A DNA stretch of 7,133 bases from Chloroflexota bacterium. Lineage in GTDB: Bacteria > Chloroflexota > Anaerolineae > Aggregatilineales > UBA3940. The notes under the pieces were generated by a model that saw only the letters and a list, made by a program, of their open reading frames with translations, had not been told where the DNA came from and did no database searches. A program made the position numbers and the translations under genes. Every line of letters starts with the position of its first letter. Within the stretch, counting starts at the first letter, position 1. The stretch is from the NCBI GenBank assembly GCA_011051745.1, contig DRKO01000453.1, positions 1 to 7,133 on the forward strand, given 5' to 3'. Positions 1-4,877 of the stretch are shown here, in pieces.

Positions 1-705
1 CGCATCCCCTCGATGAAGGGGGTGCTGATCCACACCTGGGAGCACACCGGAGCCTTCATTCGGAACGCGGGCACGATTGTGCTAGGCGTTTCGCTCGCGA
101 TCTGGTTGCTGCTCGCGATTCCGGTCAACGCGCCACAGGGAGCACGTTTCGCACAGGTGGGGACGGAGCACAGCGCCCTGGCGGCGCTCGGTCGGGCCAT
201 TGCCCCCGCCTTCACCCCCGCCGGATACGGCGAGTGGGAGCCCGCGGCAGCGCTGGTGACGGGCTTCGCGGCCAAAGAGCTGGTCGTCTCGACGCTGAGC
301 CAGATATACACCGGCAGCGAAGGGAGCGTGCCGGTAACCGCCGGGGAGCCGACCTCCTTCCGGGACGATCTGGCCGAGATCGGGGCGACGTTCGCCGTTG
401 CGACGTGGGACACGTTCCGGGCGACGCTGAGCCTGATCCCCGGCGTGGACCTGTTCGGCGAGGAGGAAGCGGGAACCATAGACACCGCCCTGACGGGCGC
501 ACTGCGGGAGGCGTTCACGCCCCTTTCGGCGGTCGCGCTCTGCGTCTTCGTCCTGCTGACCGTCCCCTGCGCGGCCACCACCGCCGCGCTGCGGCAGGAA
601 TTCGGGCTGAAGTGGGCAGCCTTCAGCGTCGGGATGATGCTCACCGTCTCGTGGATGGTCTCGGTGCTGGTGTATCAGGGCGGGCGACTGCTGGGGTTCG
701 GATGA
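1..705 (+). CDS. feoB: FeoB ferrous iron transport protein B, C-terminal part
   Basis: This is the 3' end of the gene for FeoB, the GTP-driven inner-membrane permease that brings Fe(II) into the cell. The reading frame is open to the first base of the window, so the G domain and most of the membrane gate region lie upstream; the ATG at 13 is internal. Visible FeoB hallmarks are the RIPS..KGVLIHTWE segment before a hydrophobic helix, the gate motif GFAAKELVVSTL (about nt 262-297), and the last gate motif VPCAATTAAL (about nt 562-591) followed by a final hydrophobic helix ending in VYQGGRLLGFG. The stop is TGA at 703-705, and the feoC-like gene starts 10 bp downstream. Conservation of these gate motifs is known for the family. 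I am sure of the family; only the missing N-terminal part limits the call. Confidence 0.96.
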   Translation, partial: RIPSMKGVLIHTWEHTGAFIRNAGTIVLGVSLAIWLLLAIPVNAPQGARFAQVGTEHSALAALGRAIAPAFTPAGYGEWEPAAALVTGFAAKELVVSTLSQIYTGSEGSVPVTAGEPTSFRDDLAEIGATFAVATWDTFRATLSLIPGVDLFGEEEAGTIDTALTGALREAFTPLSAVALCVFVLLTVPCAATTAALRQEFGLKWAAFSVGMMLTVSWMVSVLVYQGGRLLGFG

Positions 706-715
706 TGGGCGTCAG

Positions 716-1012
716 ATGACGGGCACACAGGAGAGCCGGTCGCCGCTCTACGCGGTGCTGGAGGCCATCGAGGAAGCCGATGGGCCGGTCAGCGTGGCAC
801 AACTGGCCCGTGAACTGGGCATCGAGGCGGGCGCGGTCGAGGGGATGATCGACTTCTGGGCCCGCAAGGGGCGGTTGCATCTGCTGGATGACGCCGCCTG
901 TAACACGCAATGCGCCTCCTGCCGGTTGCAGGGGAGCTGTCCGCTCCTCTCCTACGCGCCCCGACGCTATCGGGTTACTCACGGGGAAGACTCGCCGGAC
1001 GGGGAAGCCTGA
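716..1012 (+). CDS. feoC: FeoC-like winged-helix protein with four-cysteine cluster
   Basis: This 98-residue protein follows feoB directly. Residues about 10-58 form a winged helix: VLEAIEEADGPVSVAQLARE, then a recognition-helix-like EAGAVEGMIDFWARKG and a wing. Next come four cysteines, C62-X3-C66-X2-C69-X5-C75, where FeoC-family proteins carry an oxygen-sensitive Fe-S cluster. Known FeoC proteins are small cytoplasmic partners of FeoB that affect its stability or gating; some may bind DNA. The tail after about residue 84 is charged and probably disordered. The ATG at 716 is the first in-frame start after the feoB stop. No strong Shine-Dalgarno is visible (GGATGATGGG is weak), which fits translational coupling to feoB. 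The family is likely from position, size and cysteines, but FeoC proteins diverge strongly, so it could equally be labelled a FeoC-like transcriptional regulator. Confidence 0.85.
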   Translation: MTGTQESRSPLYAVLEAIEEADGPVSVAQLARELGIEAGAVEGMIDFWARKGRLHLLDDAACNTQCASCRLQGSCPLLSYAPRRYRVTHGEDSPDGEA

Positions 1013-1036
1013 CCACCGCCCGGCCCGCTTCTCCGC

Positions 1037-4000
1037 TCAGGGGGTCAGCGGCACGCTCACCGAATCCGTCCCATCCTCCAGCCGCAGCCGGAGGCCCGTT
1101 CCGCCGTCGTACAGGCCGACCCGCAGCGCGGCAACCTGCCCCGGCTCAACCGCCAGCCGGTGAACGTCGGTCACCACCTCACCCGGCAGCCAGCCGGTCG
1201 TCGGGCGGGTCCCCTCCGCCGGAAGGCGGTCGCTCTGCGCGATGAGATTCCCTTCCCCATCCAGCGCGTGGACAAAGACCGTGTAACTGATCGGGACATC
1301 CGCCCCGGCCTGCCAGACCAGCGTTACCGCCAGGGTTGTTTCGTCCGCTTCTGCGGTCAGGCCCAGCAGCGTGATCTGCCCCCCGAACGTCGCCCCGACG
1401 GGCACATCCACCGGCGGCGGCTCGAAGGTCCGCGCCACTTCCCGAACGGTCAGCCCGCCCAGCAGAAGAGGCTCCGCCCCCGTCCCCGTCAGCCCGATGG
1501 CGTGCTCGCCCGGCTCCGCCCCCGCCGGAACGCGCAGCAGGGCCTGCTCACGCCAGACGGCCCCCGACGGAACCGACCCCGCCGGGCGGGTGAAGGCGGC
1601 AACGGCCAGCGGCTCCCCGTCGAACGTCAGCGTCAGCGCCGGAACGCCGGTCGAACCTCCGCCTTCGTTTGCCCAGAAGAGCGTCACCAGCACCGTTTCG
1701 CCCGGCCACGCCGCCTGCCGATCAAGGTTGGCCCCCAGCAACGTTAACCCGCCCACATCGGCCCCGATCGGGCGCTGGATGCCCGGTTCTCCCCCACCCC
1801 ACGCCCGGCGCGGCCATGCGACCTCGAGCGTGCCAACCGGAAGCTGCGTGGTCACGCCCCCGGCGGGGCGCGGCGCGGTGAGCGGCTGACCGGTGTCCCG
1901 GTCAAAAAGCGTCACGGCCAGCGTGTAGGTTCCCGGCGGCGTCCCCGGCAGCAGGCGGATGAGCTGGCTGTCCGTTACGAACGTCTCCGGCGGCCACAGG
2001 AACGTGGGTAGCGGCGGCTCCTCATAGCCGCGCGGACGCGCCCCTTCTTTCTCGCTCCAGATCAGGCCCTCCTCATCCAGCACAGAGAGCGCCACCTGCG
2101 TGTTGTGAGTCGTTTCGGCGGCCCGCGCCCAGTACGTATCCACGCGGATTTCCTCGTCGGCGGGACGGGGACCGTCCGGCAGGTCATAGCCCAGCAGCCG
2201 TACCTGCCCCTCAAACAGCACATCGGCGGGATGCTGCGGGGCGGGCGGACGGGTCACCCGCCAGGGCGCGGGAACGTCGTCCGGCCACGCCGCCCGCGCC
2301 AGACTCAGCGCCACCCCGACGGCGGCCAGCGCCAGCCACATCGCCCGCCGATCGCGGGCATCGGCGGAACGCTCCGGCGCTCCGGCGCGGGAGTCGTCTG
2401 CGCCCCCCCGCCTCAACGACAGGCCCACCAGCGCCGCCAGCCCCAGCCCCCCGATCAGCGAGATCGCCGAGGAGACGGCCCGCAACGGCGTTGTCCCGAA
2501 GCGGATCACGACCTCATGCTCGCCTGCCGGTACGGTGAACGTGATCAGCCCGCTCTCCGGCTCCGGCGTGATCGCCGTTCGCTCCCCATCAATGCGCACC
2601 ACCCAGCCGGGGAAAGCATAGCTCAGATAACGGGCGGTGAACGCCTCCGGCGTGCTGATCGTGGCGGTTGCCCCCGGCGGACGATAGCGGACCGCGACCT
2701 CTGCGCCGGGCGGGGCGGCGCTCACGTCAAGGCGTTGCGGTGTGCGTCCGGCCTCATAATCGGCCAGCAGAGGCGAGTCATGCGGCGGCGTCACGCCCGC
2801 CGGAAAGTAGCTCCCCTCGTTGTCCAGCCCCGGCAGTACGTCCCGCTCAAAGCGGTTGACATCTACAATGGTCGGGCGTGGCGGCAGAGGACACCACTGG
2901 AGCGGGTAGCTCTCCGGCAGCGCGGTGACGAGCAGGAGGATCGCCAGCCCGCCCGTCAGGGCCGGGACAGCCCGGCGTCGGTGTTGCGCGGGCAGCCAGC
3001 ACCGGATCGCTCCCGCAGCGGCCCCGGCCAGCACCGCCACCCCCAGCGCCGCCCGCCCCACCAGTCGCCAGGGGAATTGCACAAAGGCCAGCACCGGAAT
3101 CGCATCCCAGACGGGACGGGAGAGGGGAAAGACCATCAACAGGTAGCCGATCCCCATCACGGCGAAGGCCGCGATCTGTGCCCGTCGCTCCCGATCACGA
3201 CAGGCCAGCCACCCGCCGACGCCCCCGATCAGCGCCATGATCGCCATCACCAGCCCCAGCCGGATCACCATCGGAGGGTTGAGCCAGGCCGGATTGACCG
3301 GCGCGGGCGGGGCGAAGACCTCCGCCGGAGCGACGAAGTTGTAAATGTAGCTGTTGTTGCGCGTTGCGGTTGCCGCCCCGATGCGGATCAGGTTTTTCTC
3401 GAAGAAGGCCGGAACCCAGTAGAAGGCCGCCAGCACCAGCCCGCCCGCGTAGGCGACCCCCATTCGGAGGAGGGAGCGCAGCCCCCCGACCCGGCGAGGC
3501 ACATCGCGGTTCCGGGGGCGTTCCGGCCACCCGATCAGCAGCGCATACCCAGCCAGCGCGGGGGCCATCAGCAGGGCCGAGATATTGTGCGAGAGGATCA
3601 GCGCCGCCCAGCCAAGCGCCGCCCCCGCCGCCGCTCCGAGGCCGCGCCGCGACCGGCCCGCCCGCCAGAAGGCCCGGAAGACCCAGGGCGTCAGCGCCAG
3701 CGCGACCGATTCAGGCAGCGCCCCCCGCCGGAAAACGTTCAGCAGGACGTAAGGCGCGGCCATCGCCGCCGCGCCCGCCACCAGCCCCGCCACCTCATCG
3801 TCGAGAACGTCACGCGCCAGCCGGTACGTGCCCCAGCCAGTCGCCAGAATCGCCAGCGCGGCGGTCAGGTTGAGCGCACGGGGCACGCTGAAGCCCGCCA
3901 GCGCCAGCCCCAGCACCAGATAGCGCGGCAGGGGCTCGCGGTAGTTGAAGAACGGCAGGCCGTACCCCAGCGCCGCGTCGGGCATCCAGCGCGAGTAAAG

Positions 4001-4162
4001 CAGCCCGTGCCGGACGCTGTACTCCAGCGCCGCCGTTTGATAGTAATACAGTTGTCCGTCGTCAGTACAGGGGACATCCGGCCCCAGCAGCGGCCAGATC
4101 AACGCGCCGCCGAGGAGAGCAAGAATCAGATAAGGACGCAACGCCCGCCACAGGTTCCGCAT
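1037..4162 (-). CDS. Large GT-C-type membrane protein, PTPS-related/YfhO-like, with three C-terminal beta-sandwich repeats
   Basis: This 1041-residue protein resembles the proteins labelled '6-pyruvoyl-tetrahydropterin synthase-related membrane protein', common in Chloroflexota. The name is historical; the N-terminal half looks like a GT-C glycosyltransferase, which uses lipid-linked sugars outside the membrane. The first helix is at about 10-27. It is followed by a loop with the acidic pair D34-D35 (TDDGQLYYY), the usual place of the GT-C catalytic acid, and RWMPDAALGYGLPFFNYREPL at about 58-78. Further family-like motifs are SHNISALLMAP (191-201), FYWVPAFFEK (247-256) and QFPWRLVGR (362-370). 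About ten helices run to residue 415. An extracytoplasmic beta region follows (about 430-560, with FPGWVVRIDGE and a TPLR segment), then helices at about 563-583 and 607-625. Residues 645-1040 hold three related beta domains. The start ATG has an extended -10 element 7 bp before it and no Shine-Dalgarno. Donor and acceptor cannot be told. Confidence 0.85.
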   Translation of the reverse strand: MRNLWRALRPYLILALLGGALIWPLLGPDVPCTDDGQLYYYQTAALEYSVRHGLLYSRWMPDAALGYGLPFFNYREPLPRYLVLGLALAGFSVPRALNLTAALAILATGWGTYRLARDVLDDEVAGLVAGAAAMAAPYVLLNVFRRGALPESVALALTPWVFRAFWRAGRSRRGLGAAAGAALGWAALILSHNISALLMAPALAGYALLIGWPERPRNRDVPRRVGGLRSLLRMGVAYAGGLVLAAFYWVPAFFEKNLIRIGAATATRNNSYIYNFVAPAEVFAPPAPVNPAWLNPPMVIRLGLVMAIMALIGGVGGWLACRDRERRAQIAAFAVMGIGYLLMVFPLSRPVWDAIPVLAFVQFPWRLVGRAALGVAVLAGAAAGAIRCWLPAQHRRRAVPALTGGLAILLLVTALPESYPLQWCPLPPRPTIVDVNRFERDVLPGLDNEGSYFPAGVTPPHDSPLLADYEAGRTPQRLDVSAAPPGAEVAVRYRPPGATATISTPEAFTARYLSYAFPGWVVRIDGERTAITPEPESGLITFTVPAGEHEVVIRFGTTPLRAVSSAISLIGGLGLAALVGLSLRRGGADDSRAGAPERSADARDRRAMWLALAAVGVALSLARAAWPDDVPAPWRVTRPPAPQHPADVLFEGQVRLLGYDLPDGPRPADEEIRVDTYWARAAETTHNTQVALSVLDEEGLIWSEKEGARPRGYEEPPLPTFLWPPETFVTDSQLIRLLPGTPPGTYTLAVTLFDRDTGQPLTAPRPAGGVTTQLPVGTLEVAWPRRAWGGGEPGIQRPIGADVGGLTLLGANLDRQAAWPGETVLVTLFWANEGGGSTGVPALTLTFDGEPLAVAAFTRPAGSVPSGAVWREQALLRVPAGAEPGEHAIGLTGTGAEPLLLGGLTVREVARTFEPPPVDVPVGATFGGQITLLGLTAEADETTLAVTLVWQAGADVPISYTVFVHALDGEGNLIAQSDRLPAEGTRPTTGWLPGEVVTDVHRLAVEPGQVAALRVGLYDGGTGLRLRLEDGTDSVSVPLTP
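1040..2230 (-). repeat. Three diverged beta-sandwich repeats in the C-terminus of the large membrane protein
   Basis: Residues about 645-780, 798-908 and 920-1040 each begin with a similar strand: FEGQVRLLGYDL (650-661), GADVGGLTLLGANL (800-813) and ATFGGQITLLGL (924-935). Each then has a hydrophobic L.W strand (VDTYWAR, VTLFWAN, VTLVWQA). The first and third also share the end pattern: a WPPE or WLPGE turn, a V.TD strand and a closing TLFDRDTGQPL or GLYDGGTGLRL. The third is the cleanest copy, and the middle one has lost part of the pattern. They follow the last membrane helix, so they should sit outside the cell, perhaps binding sugar or cell-wall polymer; that role is inference. Confidence 0.65.
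2971..4133 (-). other. GT-C-like multi-helix catalytic region of the large membrane protein
   Basis: Codons about 10-397 of the large membrane protein. The region holds the first transmembrane helix, the long first loop with D34-D35, and a series of hydrophobic helices separated by short basic loops (for example RAGRSRRG at 167-174 and CRDRERRAQ at 321-329). This is the layout expected of GT-C enzymes. Assigning D34 or D35 as catalytic is inference from position. Confidence 0.6.
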
Positions 4163-4169
4163 GGCGCGG

Positions 4170-4178
4170 AGTATACCA
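4170..4178 (-). promoter_or_regulatory. Extended -10 promoter of the GT-C gene, probably giving a leaderless mRNA
   Basis: On the - strand the bases read TGGTATACT, matching the extended -10 consensus TGnTATAAT at all but one position. The hexamer ends 7 bp before the ATG at 4162, so transcription should start at or next to the A of the start codon. No purine-rich Shine-Dalgarno lies upstream of the ATG and no good -35 is seen at 16-18 bp, as expected for an extended -10 promoter with a leaderless transcript. Confidence 0.6.
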
Positions 4179-4220
4179 CAGGCCGGGGATGCGCCGTGAG
4201 GGCAACGTCTCGGCTCGAGT

Positions 4221-4292
4221 GTACCCCCGCCGCTCTGCCTGCTTACCGGGGAGAGGAGAGGAGGGAAGCACAGCAGAGCGGCAGGGAGCTAC
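4221..4292. repeat. Long imperfect inverted repeat between flp and the GT-C gene
   Basis: GCCGCTCTGC at 4229-4238 pairs perfectly with GCAGAGCGGC at 4273-4282. Inside it, TGCTT at 4240-4244 pairs with AAGCA at 4266-4270, across a small internal loop of C against CA. Outside it, CCC (4225-4227) can pair with GGG (4284-4286) and GTA (4221-4223) with TAC (4290-4292). The loop, 4245-4265, is 21 bases and mostly purine on the + strand. No T-run follows on either strand, so it is not a standard intrinsic terminator. It could end the flp transcript in a factor-dependent way, protect its 3' end, or be a copy of a dispersed palindromic repeat. Confidence 0.65.
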
Positions 4293-4307
4293 CGATGGAG
4301 GGCCTCC

Positions 4308-4529
4308 CTACACCATGTACCAGAGGAGCGAAACCCCTCCCATCACGTTGTTGAGCTGGTTGATGATCGAGTTGTACGTGTTGTCAATGCCCTCTCCCAG
4401 CAGCGTGAGCGCCAGAAGAGCGGCCAGGCTCACCAGAATCAAGATAAGAGCGTATTCAACCAGCCCCTGACCCTGCTCTCCACCCGGAGGTCGCAGGAGA
4501 CGTTCCACAAAGACAATGACTCTTTCCAT
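4308..4529 (-). CDS. flp: Flp/Fap-type pilin subunit
   Basis: This 73-residue prepilin is the major-subunit type of Flp (Tad, type IVb) pili. It has a short basic leader (MERVIVFVERLLRPPGGEQG), then QGLVEYAL and a hydrophobic helix at about 27-45. The family is normally cut by a prepilin peptidase after a glycine, with Glu at +5 and Tyr at +6. Here cutting after G20 puts E25 and Y26 exactly there, leaving 53 residues. The mature C-terminus (GEGIDNTYNSIINQLNNVMG) is typical. I chose the ATG at 4529 because AGAGG lies 8 bases before it; the frame runs upstream to a TTG at 4562, but without such a site. No Tad ATPase, TadB/C, CpaB or peptidase gene is in the window, so this is an isolated pilin copy here. 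A predicted promoter and repeated motifs lie upstream. Confidence 0.92.
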   Translation of the reverse strand: MERVIVFVERLLRPPGGEQGQGLVEYALILILVSLAALLALTLLGEGIDNTYNSIINQLNNVMGGVSLLWYMV

Positions 4530-4533
4530 AAAT

Positions 4534-4542
4534 ACAACCTCT
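4534..4542 (-). promoter_or_regulatory. Ribosome binding site deciding the flp start
   Basis: On the - strand AAAGAGG (plus-strand CCTCTTT at 4538-4544) lies 8 bases before the ATG at 4529. It is the clearest Shine-Dalgarno in the window and argues against the upstream TTG at 4562. Confidence 0.7.
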
Positions 4543-4580
4543 TTAATCGCTCTATGACGCAATGAATAACAGGTATGCTC

Positions 4581-4589
4581 ATTTTAGCA
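4581..4589 (-). promoter_or_regulatory. Predicted extended -10 promoter of flp
   Basis: The - strand reads TGCTAAAAT, an extended -10 (TGn plus TAAAAT). The start point would be near 4574, giving a leader of about 45 bases that contains the flp ribosome binding site. The -35 position (about 4604-4609) has no TTGACA-like hexamer, which with the repeats just upstream suggests an activated promoter. Confidence 0.55.
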
Positions 4590-4610
4590 TAGATACCCGT
4601 TACAGAGGGA

Positions 4611-4661
4611 TAAAGATCGTGAAGATCGCATGAAGATATCATTACAGATTCATAAAGATCG
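4611..4661 (-). repeat. Phased ATCTTYA direct repeats upstream of the flp promoter
   Basis: Five related motifs lie on the - strand. Their AGAT cores on the + strand are at 4614, 4623, 4634, 4646 and 4656, spaced 9, 11, 12 and 10 bp, or about one helical turn each. Two copies read TAAAGATCG and one TGAAGATCG on the + strand; one is TGAAGATAT and one is degenerate (ACAGATT). The copy nearest the gene centres about 41 bp before the predicted flp start point, a usual activator site. The binding protein is unknown; OmpR/PhoB-type response regulators use such phased direct repeats. Confidence 0.5.
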
Positions 4662-4691
4662 ACCCGGAGAGGGTGTTTCCGGGCTGATCGG

Positions 4692-4725
4692 GCAAAGCAA
4701 AAGCCGCTCGCGAAGGGAGCGGCTT
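4692..4725 (-). terminator. Intrinsic terminator of tRNA-Phe
   Basis: AAGCCGCTC (4701-4709 on the + strand) pairs with GAGCGGCTT (4717-4725), a 9-bp GC-rich stem with a 7-base loop. On the - strand the stem is followed by TTTTGCTTTG. It lies 13-46 bases past the tRNA 3' end. The + strand side has no T-run, so it acts only for leftward transcription and separates the tRNA from flp. Confidence 0.88.
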
Positions 4726-4737
4726 CCTGTGATAGTG

Positions 4738-4810
4738 TGCCGAGGCCCAGACTTGAACTGGGGACCCCTTGATTTTCAGTCAAGTGCTCTACCAACTGAG
4801 CTACCTCGGC
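4738..4810 (-). tRNA. tRNA-Phe (anticodon GAA)
   Basis: The 73-base gene folds into a full cloverleaf. The acceptor stem is GCCGAGG/CCTCGGC with discriminator A, the D stem GCTC/GAGC and the anticodon stem CTTGA/TCAAG. The loop is CTGAAAA, so the anticodon is GAA (plus-strand positions 4775-4777) and the tRNA reads UUC/UUU. The variable loop is five bases (GGGTC), and the T arm is CCCAG/CTGGG with TTCAAGT. The 3' CCA is not encoded: after the discriminator the gene continues CAC, so CCA must be added by the nucleotidyltransferase. It has its own promoter and terminator, hence a single-gene transcript. Confidence 0.97.
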
Positions 4811-4823
4811 AGTTGACGCCTCT

Positions 4824-4851
4824 ATTTTATCGCGTCGGGGGAGGCTGTCAA
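4824..4851 (-). promoter_or_regulatory. Promoter of tRNA-Phe
   Basis: On the - strand TTGACA (4846-4851) is followed after 16 bp by TAAAAT (4824-4829). This is the only perfect -35 hexamer I found in the window. The start point would fall near 4817, about 7 bases before the mature tRNA. The stretch between, CGACGCGA, is GC-rich. Confidence 0.8.
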
Positions 4852-4859
4852 CATCTGCC

Positions 4860-4875
4860 GGGGATAAAAATCCCC
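4860..4875 (-). terminator. Short hairpin just after the L,D-transpeptidase stop
   Basis: GGGGAT (4860-4865) and ATCCCC (4870-4875) form a 6-bp stem with a four-base loop, starting 2 bases after the TGA stop at 4878-4880. No T-run follows on the - strand, so it is a weak terminator candidate; it may instead mark or protect the mRNA 3' end. It sits directly before the tRNA -35 element. Confidence 0.35.
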
Positions 4876-4877
4876 TT

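Noticed and set aside
1033..1051. CCGCT/AGCGG hairpin at the convergent feoC/GT-C junction
   Set aside because: A five-bp stem in GC-rich DNA, partly within coding sequence and without T-runs, is expected by chance.
1160..1889. Several overlapping + strand frames of 170-195 codons
   Set aside because: They are low-complexity Arg/Pro/Gly-rich shadows of the beta-repeat region read on the other strand.
4297..4307. GGAGG/CCTCC palindrome right after the flp stop as terminator
   Set aside because: The stem is only four to five bp with a 1-3 base loop and has no T-run.
2105..4354. Open + strand frame of 749 codons opposite the GT-C gene
   Set aside because: It is rich in Arg, Pro and Gln without domains, hydrophobic helices or a ribosome binding site. 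Long antisense frames are usual opposite GC-rich genes, and the - strand frame has clear protein motifs.
4530..4562. Longer flp product starting at a TTG
   Set aside because: The added 11 residues have no ribosome binding site. The ATG at 4529 has AGAGG at 8 bases, and the leader length is already normal for Flp.
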